Shown here piece after piece: positions 33,819-43,075 of a DNA stretch of 64,000 nt (the first letter of the stretch is position 1; the number at the start of each line of letters is the position of its first letter). Source of the stretch: CAVQCX01 sp963775335 (GTDB lineage Bacteria; Pseudomonadota; Gammaproteobacteria; Chromatiales; Chromatiaceae); assembly GCA_963775335.1 (NCBI GenBank), contig CAVZIJ010000006.1, positions 177,492 through 241,491 of the forward strand, read 5' to 3'. The notes beneath the pieces were generated by a model. It did no database searches, was not told the origin of the DNA, and saw only the letters and a list, made by a program, of their open reading frames with translations. The position numbers were made by a program, and so were the translations under genes.

Positions 33819-35720
33819 TCAGCCTTCCAGCTCGGCCGCTTCGAGCGTTTCGCAGGCGCCGAGCCAGTTCGTCTCGGCCTCCGCCAAGGCCTTGTCGACC
33901 CGGGCCTTGTCCGCCAGCAGGCCCTTGAGCTCTTCCTTGCGGTTGTCCGCGTACAGGGACATATCCCCGAGCCGCTGCTCCAGGCTGGCCTGCTCGGTGC
34001 TCAGACGCTCGGCCTCGGCCTCCAGGTCCGCGACCCGCCGCTTCAGAGGTTGCAGGCTGTGCCTGCGCTCCGCCTCCGCGCGCTTGCGCTCCTTGCGCAC
34101 CCCCGCCGTATGCGGTGCCTCCTGGCGCCCGAATGACGCGGGCTCGGGGTCGGAGCGCGCGGCCAGCCAGCGGGGATACTCGTCCAGGGAGTCCTGAAAA
34201 TCCTCGGCCCTTCCGGCATTCACCAGCAGCAGGCGGTCCGTGGTGATACGCAGCAGGTGGCGGTCGTGGGAAACGATCACCATCGCTCCCTCGAACTCCA
34301 GCAGGGACTGACCGAGGGCATGGCGCATCTCCAGGTCCAGGTGGTTGGTCGGCTCGTCGAGAAGCAGCAGGTTGGGTCGGCGGTAGATCAGCAGCGCGAG
34401 GGCGAGGCGCGCTTTCTCGCCGCCCGAGAAAGGCGCGACGGGCTCCAGGGCTCGATCCCCCGCGAATCCGAAGCCCCCCAGGAAGTCGCGCAGACTTTGC
34501 TCGGTCGCCCCGGATGCGATCTGCAGCAGGTGGTCCAGCGGGGTGTGGCCCGGGTGGAGCTGATCGAGCTGGTGTTGGGCGAAGTAGCCCACCGACAGGT
34601 CGGCCGCGCGCTCGATGCGCCCGCCCAGGGGATCGAGCGTGCCGGCCAGCAGCTTGATCAGGGTCGACTTGCCGGCGCCGTTGGGGCCCAGCAGACCGAT
34701 CCGGTCGCCCGGTGAAAGGCAGAGATCGAGCCCTTGGACGACGGCTTTGCCGCCGTACCCCGCGGAGGTCTCCTCGAGCCGCAGGAGCGGGTTGGGCAGG
34801 CGTTCCGGCCGGGGGAAGGCGAAATGGAACGGCGAGTCCACATGGGCCGGGACGATCTGCTCCATGCGAGCCAGCGCCTTGAGGCGGCTCTGGGCCTGGC
34901 GTGCCTTGGTGGCCTTGGCCCGAAAGCGCTCCACGAACGATCGGATGTGCGCGATCTCGCGCTCCTGGCGCTCGTGCTCGGCCTGCAGATGGGCTAGGCG
35001 CTCGGCACGAATGCGCTCGAAAGCCGAGTAGTTTCCGGAATAAAGGTCCGCGCGCTGCCGCTCGATATGCACCACATGATCGACCACGGCATCCATGAAC
35101 TCCCGGTCATGTGAGATCAGCAGCAGGGTGCCGGGATAGCGGCGCAGCCACTGCTCCAGCCAGATCACCGCGTCCAGATCGAGGTGGTTCGTCGGCTCGT
35201 CCAGAAGCAGGAGGTCGGACCGTGCCATCAGGGCTCGGGCGAGATTCAGGCGCATGCGCCAGCCGCCCGAGAAATGGTCGACGGCGCGCTCTTCCTGCCC
35301 AGGGCGGAACCCCAGGCCGTGCAGCAGGCGTGCCGCCCGAGCGCGGGCCTCATAGCCTCCGATGGCCCCCAGCACCCCATGCAGATGAGCTGCGCGGCTG
35401 CCGTCCTGGGCGTCCTCGGCCGCTGCCAGCTCGGTCTGGACGCGACGCAGCTCCGCGTCGCCGTCGAGCACGTACTCGATGGCCGGTCGGGCGCCACTCG
35501 GCGTCTGCTGGGCAACCTGGGCGATCACCCAGGAGCCGGGCAGGTCCAGGTCCCCGGCGTCCGCATGGAGATCCCCGAGGATCAGGGCGAACAGGCTCGA
35601 TTTGCCGACCCCGTTGGCCCCGGTGATGCCGAGCTTCCAGCCCGCGTGCACATTGAAGCTCGCACGCTCGAACAGCAGCTTGGGCCCCCGGCGGAGGCTG
35701 AGGTCTCTGAATTGCAGCAT
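33819..35720 (-). CDS. ABC-F ATPase, YheS type
   Basis: A 633-residue soluble protein with two ABC domains: Walker A GANGVGKSS and GPNGAGKST, signatures FSGGWRMRL and FSGGEKARL, and two LLLDEPTNHLDL Walker B blocks. The linker (about 240-300) is charged and helical, and a C-terminal coiled coil (about 540-625) follows. This is the YheS layout (E. coli YheS 637 residues). ABC-F proteins act on the ribosome rather than as transporters. The frame upstream of 35720 is noncoding. Confidence 0.95.
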   Translation of the reverse strand: MLQFRDLSLRRGPKLLFERASFNVHAGWKLGITGANGVGKSSLFALILGDLHADAGDLDLPGSWVIAQVAQQTPSGARPAIEYVLDGDAELRRVQTELAAAEDAQDGSRAAHLHGVLGAIGGYEARARAARLLHGLGFRPGQEERAVDHFSGGWRMRLNLARALMARSDLLLLDEPTNHLDLDAVIWLEQWLRRYPGTLLLISHDREFMDAVVDHVVHIERQRADLYSGNYSAFERIRAERLAHLQAEHERQEREIAHIRSFVERFRAKATKARQAQSRLKALARMEQIVPAHVDSPFHFAFPRPERLPNPLLRLEETSAGYGGKAVVQGLDLCLSPGDRIGLLGPNGAGKSTLIKLLAGTLDPLGGRIERAADLSVGYFAQHQLDQLHPGHTPLDHLLQIASGATEQSLRDFLGGFGFAGDRALEPVAPFSGGEKARLALALLIYRRPNLLLLDEPTNHLDLEMRHALGQSLLEFEGAMVIVSHDRHLLRITTDRLLLVNAGRAEDFQDSLDEYPRWLAARSDPEPASFGRQEAPHTAGVRKERKRAEAERRHSLQPLKRRVADLEAEAERLSTEQASLEQRLGDMSLYADNRKEELKGLLADKARVDKALAEAETNWLGACETLEAAELEG

Positions 35721-35916
35721 GGCGCGCAGTCTACCGTCGGCAGCAGCGGAGGGGGTACTGCGCGAATGCGAGTCGCCGCCCGACCGCTTTCTGATAGAGG
35801 CTGTCTGGCCTTCGCCTGCCCAGATTGGCGCCCAGGAACCGGGCCTGCCACAATGCCACCCCAGCATCGAATCGGAGCCGTGCTGACGGCTCGCGGACCA
35901 TTCGCGGGGTGTCCCT

Positions 35917-36753
35917 GTGCAGAGACCGCTCACGCTGTTCCTCACCCTGCTGGTCGCGGCGACCCTGAGCGCCTGCGCTGACAAGGGGCCCCAGGCGGTG
36001 GTCGGGCTTCTGGAGTGGGACAGGGTAGAGCTAAAGGCCGAGGCGGCCGAGCCGATCGTAGAGGTGTTGCTCCGGGAGGGCGACCGGGTCAGCGCCGGCC
36101 AGGCCATCCTGCGTCAGGATCCCAGACGGCTGGAGGCCCAACGGGACGAGGCTCGCGCCGCCCGCGACCAGGCCGCCGCCCGCCTGGCCGAGCTCAAACG
36201 CGGCCCCCGGCGCGAGCGTATCGACGCCCAGCGGGCGGAGCTGGCCGGCGCCGAGAGCCTGGCGACCACCACCCAGAAAGAGCTGGTACGGGTACAGAGC
36301 TTGCTCGCAAAGCAGCTGGCCACCCCCCAGGCGAGGGACGCTGCCCAGGCCAAGCGCGACCAGGCTGTCGCCGCCCGCGACGCCGCCCGCTCCGTGCTGG
36401 CCGAGATGCTCGACGGCACCACCCCGGAGGAGCTGGCCCAGGCACAGGCCGCCCTGGCCCAGACCGAGGCCGGGCTGACCAGGATCCAGATCACTCTGGA
36501 GCGGCTGACCGTGCGTGCCCCCCGCGCGGGGCGGCTCGACAGCCTGCCCTTCAAGCTGGGAGACCGCCCTGAGCCCGGGGCGGTGGTGGCGGTGCTTCTG
36601 GTGGGGGATGCCCCTTACGCCCGGGTCTACGTCCCCGAGCCCCTGAAGGCCCAGGTGATCCAGGGTGGGCGGGCCCGGGTCTGGGTGGACGGGATCGAGC
36701 AGCCCTTCGAGGGACGGGTACGAATGACCAGCAGCGACCCGGCGTTCACTCCC
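35917..36753 (+). pseudogene. HlyD-family efflux adaptor, C-terminus deleted
   Basis: A lipoprotein-like signal (LTLFLTLLVAATLSACADKG) precedes a typical adaptor: biotinyl-lipoyl half (AEPIVEVLLREGDRVSAGQ), a long coiled-coil hairpin (about residues 65-180), and the second half (TVRAPRAGRLDSLPFKLGD). The beta-barrel part follows up to SSDPAFTP (about residue 279). In relatives DPAFTP is followed by the rest of the barrel. Here the sequence runs straight into ABC ATPase text in another frame, so the end of this gene and most of the ATPase gene were lost in one deletion. Confidence 0.85.
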
Positions 36754-37126
36754 TCTGGTCTCCACCCACTACATGGACGAGGCCGAGCGCTGCCACCGCC
36801 TGGCCATACTCGATCGCGGGGTGCTGGTGGCCGACGGGGAGCCCCAGGCCCTGATGGCCGCCCTGGCCGCCTCGGTAGTGGAGGTGGACACCCCAGATGC
36901 CAAACGAGCGAGACCCCTGCTGCGCGATGCCCCTCAGGTGCTCAGCGTGGCCCAGCTCGGCCGGCGCCTGCGGGTGCTGGTGAGGCGCACCGACCAGGAG
37001 CCCGCCGCCTATGTGCGTGAGCTGCTGGGCCGGGCCGGCATTCCGGGCTCGGCAGAGGCGACCCATCCCAGCCTGGAGGATGTGTTCGTCACCCACACCC
37101 GGCACCACCGGCAAGGGCAGCCATGA
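36754..37126 (+). pseudogene. ABC transporter ATPase, only the C-terminal part left
   Basis: The frame begins at LVSTHYMDEAERCHRLAILD, the H-loop region after Walker B. It runs through the C-terminal regulatory part (VLVADGEPQALMAALAASVV) to a normal end, SLEDVFVTHTR, and a stop overlapping the next ATG. Walker A, signature and Walker B are absent. It is the downstream half of the deletion that also removed the end of the HlyD gene. It cannot hydrolyse ATP. Confidence 0.88.
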
Positions 37127-37260
37127 GGAACTGCCTCACCCCGCTGTTCGCCATTATGGCCAAAGAGGTTCAGCAGGTGCGCCGCGACCGCCTGACCCTC
37201 GGCATGATCGCCGGCATCCCCCTGCTCCTGATCACCCTAAAGGAAGTCGTCTTAATCTGA
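37123..37260 (+). pseudogene. ABC-2 permease, N-terminal stub
   Basis: 45 codons starting MRNCLTPLFAIMAKEVQQVR, then RDRLTLGMIAGIPLLLITL. This is the start of an ABC-2-type permease, with the cytoplasmic helix and the first half of TM1. After LLITL the text changes to KEVVLI and a stop at 37258-37260. The rest of the permease is missing, so a second break truncates the exporter operon at about 37240. It overlaps the ATPase stop by 4 nt, as in intact HlyD-ATPase-permease operons. Confidence 0.8.
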
Positions 37261-37282
37261 ATGCCGCCCGTACCAACCTTGG

Positions 37283-37735
37283 TCATTCATGCAGCGCCGC
37301 GATGAGGTCATCTGCGGACTCAAAACGACGAGAATCCACGTCGGACACGTCCGCATGGTGCTCACGAACCAAGATACGAAGCTGATCCAACAGCTCGAAC
37401 AATTCCGTTGCGCTTTCTATGGTCTGATCGAATGCGCACAGGAGCGCTTGTTGCTGCGCGTCTCCCAATCCGGAAGCTCCAGCAACGCGCGGGCGCTTGA
37501 TCTTCAGGCCCTCAACGAATTCGGCAAGGGCCGTCTGAGCGCGATCGAGCTGCTCATCGTTTATGTCATCCGGATCAATCGGTGCGTTGGGCTCCCGTTT
37601 CGGCACCAACTCCAACATCCAGTAACCCATCTCCAAATTAAGACGGATCTCGCGCTCGCCATTCGAGAATGCGTCGAGAGTCGAATCTACCGCCCGCAGC
37701 AGATAGAGGGTCCCCGCCTTGGCGGCGTCCTGAAT
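37283..37735 (-). pseudogene. Unidentified gene fragment in the decayed region
   Basis: About 150 codons with normal protein texture on the minus strand: AKAGTLYLLRAVDSTLDAFS, REIRLNLEMGYWMLELVPKR, and a helical end RILVREHHADVSDVDS then RFESADDLIAALHE. No start codon with a ribosome-binding site is found near its 5' end. The frame upstream (37740-37870) turns into GC-rich noncoding text. I do not recognise the family. It may be the 3' part of a gene cut by the same rearrangements that broke its neighbours. Confidence 0.4.
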
Positions 37736-37879
37736 ATGCCCCGACCCCCGCAGCCGGTTCGGCCCGGCCCGCCCTCGACCGTCCGAGGAGAGCGAGCCCC
37801 GACCGCGGGCTCTGGCGCCCGCGGGCCCGGCGCGGACCTGGCTGACCGGACCCCGAGGGCATGGCGGCGAGGTGATCGA

Positions 37880-38341
37880 GAACTGCCAGGAAGAACCCCC
37901 AGGCGGGACAGGTCGTAATTCAGGGTACAGTTGTTGGCCGGTTTCACCAGATCGAGCCCGAGCTCGAGGAGTGGCGACGCCGACTTTGCGTCCATACGGA
38001 ACAGACAGTCCTCGTCGATGGAGATGGGCCGATAGTAGTCTGTGATAGACCGTTCGCAGGTTGGCGACCAACCAGTCATGTCGCGGTATCAGCGCAGCGA
38101 GCCGGCGAAAGGAATAATCGTAGCCGGACTAATTCAGCCGCTTTTGTACTTCTCCGGCCAGCAGCATGTCGCCAACGGCGACCAGGTGCAAGCGGCGAGA
38201 CTGCGCCGTTGGTACGGGTCGTATTACGGGCGTTTGATCGGCGGGCTGCGGCCAATCACTTCCACCCATGACGGTCTTGGCCAGGACAATCGCGAGCGGT
38301 CGGCCAATGGCTTCCTCAAGCGGCGACTTGATGCCTGTCAT
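37880..38341 (-). pseudogene. CapA-like gene with a stop, a frameshift and a lost 3' part
   Basis: ATG at 38341 overlaps the pyruvyl-transferase stop. The N-terminus leads to RRLHLVAVGDMLLAGEVQKR, the metal-site start of CapA-family metallophosphoesterases. An amber stop follows (TAG, 38129-38131), then in the same frame SGYDYSFRRLAALIPRHDWL and VANL. One extra base at about 38056 shifts the frame. It resumes as ITDYYRPISIDEDCLFRMDA and LGLDLVKPANNCTLNYDLS, where CapA proteins have ANNHTLDYG; the His is Cys here. After about 37880 similarity stops. CapA-type proteins act in poly-gamma-glutamate or capsule formation. I infer the family from motifs alone. Confidence 0.65.
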
Positions 38342-39324
38342 TTGTCGGCGAAGCTGCACTGCTCCATATCGGTCAACCAGGTCCGGTAATAGGCAGCCGA
38401 TTTGCCGGTGAGGCTGGGCAATAGCCGCACCTGCTTGTCCAGCAGCAATCCGAGCAGCGCGCCGTGCAGGCGTGAGCTCACGATGCGTTCGTAGCCGGAA
38501 AGCAGGGTGACGGCCCGCCGCAGAAGGGCGCTGCGCCGGCGGTCCAACAGTGCCCACAGCCGGTTCTCCGCCGCCGCCGGTGACCCGAGCGAGCGGCTGA
38601 TCCATGATCCCGTCGCCACCAGTCCCAGTGCCAGCGTGTCGCCGGCGCGAACCAGGTCCGGCCAGTCGATGGCGTCACGGGCATCGGTGGCACCGGTCGC
38701 CTCTTCGTCGCGCCGCAGCAGACGGAGCACACCGCCTGCGGCATTCCCGGTCGTCGCTACGGGGTAGAGCGCGTGCGCCATGTCCGGGGCGAGATGCAGG
38801 TTGGACAAGCCGAGCTGTTCGGCGCTCTGCAGGCTGTCCCGGTCGCGCAGGAACAGGTGCAGATCGGGGTGCGCCCCGAATGCTCGCGCCATGCGGGCTT
38901 CAGCGTCCGCGCTTTGGAAGTAAAGGCTCTGCGGCAGGATCACGATGCGTCGCTCGGGGAAGTCCGCGACTAGCTGTTCGCGCAGCCGCTGGTGGCTGGG
39001 GTAAAGGTCGCCGAGGTGACCGCCGCCCGCGCAGACGAGCACAGTGTCCGGGCGCAGCTGGCGGGCTAGTGCAAGGCGCTTGTAGCTGTGGACGTGCGCC
39101 CGGGCGATGATGGGATCGCCCAGCTTCGCAAAGAAACGCTCGGCGCCGAGTTGAATCAGGTGGTCACCGATGTTGCGGTGTACGGGCTCGTCCAATAGCG
39201 CGATACTGACGCCGTGACCAATGATTCTAATGATCTCTCCGAGCGCCAGGCTTAGCTCGTGCATGGTGGTGGATGCCGAGGCGGCGCGGCTATCGGGTAG
39301 CTCGGTCATTTCAACAGGCGTCAT
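38338..39324 (-). CDS. Polysaccharide pyruvyl transferase family protein
   Basis: From ATG at 39324 (or 39309) about 328 residues. Typical motifs: EPVHRNIGDHLIQLGAERFF near the N-terminus, VLVCAGGGHLGDLYPSHQ, the ERRIVILPQSLYF block, and IVSSRLHGALLGLLLDKQV near residue 290 with the conserved R-H. This fits the WcaK/ExoV family that adds pyruvate ketals to surface polysaccharides. Its stop overlaps the start of the broken capA-like gene. A divergent glycosyltransferase gene begins only 6 nt away. Confidence 0.85.
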   Translation of the reverse strand: MTPVEMTELPDSRAASASTTMHELSLALGEIIRIIGHGVSIALLDEPVHRNIGDHLIQLGAERFFAKLGDPIIARAHVHSYKRLALARQLRPDTVLVCAGGGHLGDLYPSHQRLREQLVADFPERRIVILPQSLYFQSADAEARMARAFGAHPDLHLFLRDRDSLQSAEQLGLSNLHLAPDMAHALYPVATTGNAAGGVLRLLRRDEEATGATDARDAIDWPDLVRAGDTLALGLVATGSWISRSLGSPAAAENRLWALLDRRRSALLRRAVTLLSGYERIVSSRLHGALLGLLLDKQVRLLPSLTGKSAAYYRTWLTDMEQCSFADK

Positions 39325-39330
39325 CCACCA

Positions 39331-40395
39331 GTGACTCAGGCGGGCGTAGAGAAGCTCAGTGTAACAGTGGTCGTCTCGGTATATAACGAAGAGGCCGGTA
39401 TCGAAAACTGCGTCCGGAGCCTGTGGCACCAGTGCCGGCCACCAGAGTCGATTATCGCCGTGGACGATGGATCGACCGACGCGACGGCGCGGGTGCTGGC
39501 CGACTTGGCCGCGATCCCGGGGCATCCCGATCTGCACGTCCTGACCATGCCGCGCAACCGCGGTGTGCCGGCCGCACGCAATCTGGGTGTAGCCCAGAGC
39601 TCCGATGAGCTGATCGCCTTTCTGGATGCCGACGCGCGGGCGCCGGAGGCTTGGTTGGGCGAGCTGATCGCGCCGTTCGCGGACCCCGCGGTTGCCGTGG
39701 TCGGTGGGCCGGATCAGGCTCCTCCGGGCGGCAGCCCATTCTCGCGGGCAGTCGATTACAGCCTTGGCTCGTGGATCGGCAGCGGGCGGTTGCGTCAACG
39801 CAATCCGTTCGCGCCGCTCGCGCCCGGCGGCTGCAATCTGGCAGTGCGCCGGGCAGATTTCGTGGCGACTCGCGGTTTCGATGAGCGGCTGGATCGTCGC
39901 GGCGAGGAGAAGGAGCTTCTGCAACGTCTACGCCGCGCAGGGCGCCGCATTGTCTTCAATCCGAAGGCCACGGTCTGGCACCAACGCCGGCTCGATCTGT
40001 GCCAGTTCTGGCGTCAGAATTATCTCTCCGGGCGGGCGCGGGTCGATATTCTGCGGCTGGCGCCGGACGCTTTTGCGTGGCCGTACTTGGTGCCGGCGGC
40101 GATTGTCCTGCTCCTGGGGCTCGCTGCGCTTGGCGTGCTCCCGACGCTCGCCGTCTTGGGTGGTTACCTCGCCGCGCTGCTACTGGATGGCGGATTGGCC
40201 CTGCGAAAGCGTCGGCCCTGGCGCGGGGCTCGGTGGGTGCCGCTCACGACCGCCACGATTCACCTGGGTTATGGCAGCGGGTTGTGGATGGGTGCGCTGC
40301 GCTGGCTGACTGGCGGGCCGCTGGGCAGCGGCGCCATCCGGGAGAGGTCGCGGCTGCCGGTCCCTGCGGGCCGGGAAGCCGCCTCGAAGGACTGA
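39331..40395 (+). CDS. Family 2 glycosyltransferase with C-terminal membrane segments
   Basis: A 354-residue protein from GTG at 39331. GT-A motifs: VTVVVSVYNEEAGIENCVRS, the first Asp region IAVDDGSTDATA, LIAFLDADAR (DxD-like), and the acceptor-side NLAVRRADFVATRGFDERL, then GEEKELLQRL. Two hydrophobic stretches near residues 250-290 (LVPAAIVLLLGLAALGVL; LAVLGGYLAALLL) suggest membrane attachment. It probably adds a sugar to a lipid-linked glycan. The start lies almost back to back with the divergent pyruvyl transferase, so a later GTG could be the true start. Confidence 0.87.
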   Translation: MTQAGVEKLSVTVVVSVYNEEAGIENCVRSLWHQCRPPESIIAVDDGSTDATARVLADLAAIPGHPDLHVLTMPRNRGVPAARNLGVAQSSDELIAFLDADARAPEAWLGELIAPFADPAVAVVGGPDQAPPGGSPFSRAVDYSLGSWIGSGRLRQRNPFAPLAPGGCNLAVRRADFVATRGFDERLDRRGEEKELLQRLRRAGRRIVFNPKATVWHQRRLDLCQFWRQNYLSGRARVDILRLAPDAFAWPYLVPAAIVLLLGLAALGVLPTLAVLGGYLAALLLDGGLALRKRRPWRGARWVPLTTATIHLGYGSGLWMGALRWLTGGPLGSGAIRERSRLPVPAGREAASKD

Positions 40396-40720
40396 GCGCA
40401 TGGCGAGGCTCAACGTCATCAATATTGAGCGCGAGTCGAGCCCGGCCGGGGGGGGTGGCCGCCCGGTTCGGCCTAGGCGGGCGCACCCGGAAGGGCTGGT
40501 TACCAAGCCGCGGTGCGCCTGTTACACATCTCGCCGATCCGCTGCTGCCGCTGGCCTTGCCGGTGGCGATGCGTGGTGCCATGCCGCTGCGGATTCCACC
40601 GGCGGCCACTTCCGTCACCGTCCCGCACCGGCGCCGGAGGCCTCGGGGCGAGGCAGTGCCCGTACCCCCATAATCCGAGCCGTGCGGCTTGTGGGATGCC
40701 GTTCGGAACCGTTGCCGATT
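40396..40720. other. Intergenic region between convergent genes, no gene seen
   Basis: About 325 nt between the 3' ends of the glycosyltransferase and PP-loop genes. It contains a G run (around 40451) and high GC. Several overlapping frames include short suggestive pieces (for example THLADPLLPLALP), but none is continuous or has a start signal. It may hold the eroded remains of another gene. Confidence 0.35.
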
Positions 40721-41824
40721 TCACCGGAAGAGGAAACTGCGCCCTATCTTTCTGAACCATAACGCAGGTTTTGCCCATGGCCGCCGACTCCGCTCGATTA
40801 GCTTGGCAACCGCGGCACGGGTCTCACCCACGGGACAATCCTTTATCAGTTCTTCATAGATGGAGATCAGGTGTGAGGAGACATATCCCAACTTGGTGAT
40901 CCTGTCGTGCAGGGGGATATCCTGGTCAAAAGCCGTGCTGTCGGGCAGTCGCCCGCAGTTTTCCAGGGCCAACATGGTACGTACGCATTTTTCACAGGCA
41001 GAACAGTTGCCGGTGGGCTGCCGGTTCTCCCAGCACACGCGCAGGTGACGCTGAACCAGCGGGTTATTAGCAATCGAACGGATTTTTCCGTTGCGTCGCA
41101 GAGAGGCATCCGAGTGCTCAACGGCTAGTTGCGCGGATGACCAGAGAAAATCCAGATCCCAGTGGGTACCCCAGGGCTTGGGGTCGTGGTATGGGTAGCT
41201 CGAAGGAATGACCAGCCGGCCGATTGCCGGTGTCAGCAGGTGCCCGAGTGCCGCGAGTGCCCCGCCGTGGATCTTCCGCCAACTGACCCGTCTCACGGCA
41301 GGATGCCGGCGCAGATTTGTCGCGATGATTACCGGCCGGCTGCCGAATGCGGCAGCCGTATCCCGGAATCCCGGCAGAAACGCACCGAGTCGGCGGCGGT
41401 CCTTCAGATCGATGTCATAGCCGTGGGCGAACACCAGTACCCCCGGTGCCACGGGTTCATTGATCAGGGCGAAGAAGGAGTCGACGCCGCCAGTGAAGCA
41501 TTGGGCAGTGGCACCACCGGTTGATCTCGGGGAGTCCCTCAGGCCGGCGGGAACAACGTGGGTTTCACCGAGTCCCCACCACGCGTCAGTCTGGCGCAAT
41601 AGCCGTTGCACCGCGTGGAACCAGGCCCGGTCAATTGGCATATCTATCTCCAACGGCGTTCTCCGTGCCGCCGCCGGCAGTAACAGCGCGCTGGCGAATG
41701 CCTCGGCACTTGTGGCCAGAAGGAAGTCGTCGCAAGCAAACCAGAGGGGCACCCCATCCACCCTGGCTTCCACGCGGGTTCCGCCACGCGCGGTTGGCTG
41801 GGAACTGATATCAGTGATGTGCAC
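40721..41824 (-). CDS. QueC-like PP-loop ATPase of unknown role
   Basis: A 367-residue protein from GTG at 41824. The PP-loop is CFTGGVDSFFAL (about residue 108), the signature of N-type ATP pyrophosphatases. A four-Cys pattern near the C-terminus (VCWENRQPTGNCSACEKCVR) recalls the zinc site of QueC. A helical tail of about 70 residues follows. No other queuosine gene is near. It is encoded 7 nt after a methyltransferase gene, next to glycosyltransferase and pyruvyl-transferase genes. I infer an adenylating amidation or ligation on a glycan or lipid precursor; the substrate is unknown. Confidence 0.75.
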   Translation of the reverse strand: MHITDISSQPTARGGTRVEARVDGVPLWFACDDFLLATSAEAFASALLLPAAARRTPLEIDMPIDRAWFHAVQRLLRQTDAWWGLGETHVVPAGLRDSPRSTGGATAQCFTGGVDSFFALINEPVAPGVLVFAHGYDIDLKDRRRLGAFLPGFRDTAAAFGSRPVIIATNLRRHPAVRRVSWRKIHGGALAALGHLLTPAIGRLVIPSSYPYHDPKPWGTHWDLDFLWSSAQLAVEHSDASLRRNGKIRSIANNPLVQRHLRVCWENRQPTGNCSACEKCVRTMLALENCGRLPDSTAFDQDIPLHDRITKLGYVSSHLISIYEELIKDCPVGETRAAVAKLIERSRRPWAKPALWFRKIGRSFLFR

Positions 41825-41831
41825 GTCGCCG

Positions 41832-42578
41832 TCAGCGGGCCAGCAGCAGGCGGAGCTCCCAGTTGACTTTCACCCCGTTTTCCTGATGGCAGCGGCCCAG
41901 GATTTCGTCTACGCCGTTTAGCACCGAATTGTGGTCGGCCTGGTCCATGCCGAAAATGAGGATCAGAAACTGGATCAGGGTGTGCTCGTCCGGAAAGTCC
42001 CAGGTGTAACGGCACGGAACATCAAGCTCGATGGCCCAGCCCGCGTGCCGCAATTCGTTGCGAAAACCGTCGTCAATGAAGCTTCCTCGGTGCCCCATGC
42101 TGCTGTGGGCATCGACAAAGCTATTCAGGAAGCGGTCGGCGATGGACCCAACAGCCACCTCGAGGATGCACAGTTGACCACCCTGGCGAACCACACGGCG
42201 CATTTCCGCAAATACCGCCAATCGGTTATCGACATGGTGCAGGCCTGCGATGCTGATCATCACATCGATATCCGCATCGCGGAAAGGCAGATCGTGCATG
42301 GAAGCGAGGTGGCCTTCGATTCGCGGGTCGTGCCACTTCCTGGCAAATACCGCAGTGGGGTCGATGGTCACCAATCTCAGGTCTGGGTGCCCCGGGAAGT
42401 ACCTGAACAGATAGCCACCACCCGACGGAATGTCGCAGACCACGTCACCGTCGCGCAAGGTCACGTGATCCAGGACGGCTCGGAATTCATTTGCCCTGGC
42501 GTCCGGCGCCAGACTCATCGCGCGGTGATAGTCCTCGCCTCGCTTCTCAAAAATGTCCGCGTAGGTCTCGAAATTCAC
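41832..42578 (-). CDS. Class I SAM-dependent methyltransferase
   Basis: A 248-residue protein. SAM motif I is VVCDIPSGGGYLFRYF, with the acidic residue in LRLVTIDP. The later motif ISIAGLHHVDNRLAVFAEMR and the strand GGQLCILEVAVG follow, in the order of UbiE/Methyltransf_11 enzymes. It begins MNFETYADIFEKRGEDYHRA. It is the first gene of a two-gene operon with the PP-loop ATPase, so it probably acts in the same modification pathway. Confidence 0.88.
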   Translation of the reverse strand: MNFETYADIFEKRGEDYHRAMSLAPDARANEFRAVLDHVTLRDGDVVCDIPSGGGYLFRYFPGHPDLRLVTIDPTAVFARKWHDPRIEGHLASMHDLPFRDADIDVMISIAGLHHVDNRLAVFAEMRRVVRQGGQLCILEVAVGSIADRFLNSFVDAHSSMGHRGSFIDDGFRNELRHAGWAIELDVPCRYTWDFPDEHTLIQFLILIFGMDQADHNSVLNGVDEILGRCHQENGVKVNWELRLLLAR

Positions 42579-43075
42579 GCTTAACCATCACACGTCAGAG
42601 TGGGGTGTTGTTGCGGCGCAGGGAAGCGACCAATACATGCTTCGGGGAAATTCTGGATTATCAGCGGTGATTATCATTGACACGATCACCAGAGCCCGGA
42701 GTAGTGGGCTAGGTTCCGTATTGAACTACGAACAAGGCCGCGAAGCGAATTGAATCTGCTTTCAGCCGCCCAGGGCTGAGAACACGCCGGAGCGCTCCCA
42801 AGACCCATCTGCGCGTGGCCGCAGCGAATCCCGTCCCGTGCTGCCGGTTTTCGGGTGATAGAGGCCCTTATCAACCTTTCAGGCGATATCTCCTTCGGGT
42901 CGAACTGAGACATCGCAGTCCATGTCCCCTTACTCAGGGATTAGGGCCTACGAGGCACCCGCAGGTTACCGAAACCACTCTAACAGACGGCTAATTGTCG
43001 TTGCTTAATGTCCGCAACCGGACGGTTCTGAAGGGACCTGTCCATAAGATCCCTCCCATCTCGAAGGAGCCAAAG
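42579..43075. other. Upstream region of the methyltransferase and PepSY genes
   Basis: About 500 nt between divergent genes, less GC-rich in places than the genes around it. A 75-codon minus-strand frame at 42686-42913 has no domain or good start signal and I do not call it. GAAGGAG at about 43063-43069 serves the PepSY gene. Promoters for both directions are expected here, but I could not place one with confidence. Confidence 0.4.

Noticed and set aside
42686..42913. 75-codon minus-strand frame upstream of the PepSY gene
   Set aside because: No domain, no convincing ribosome-binding site, composition unlike the genes around it.
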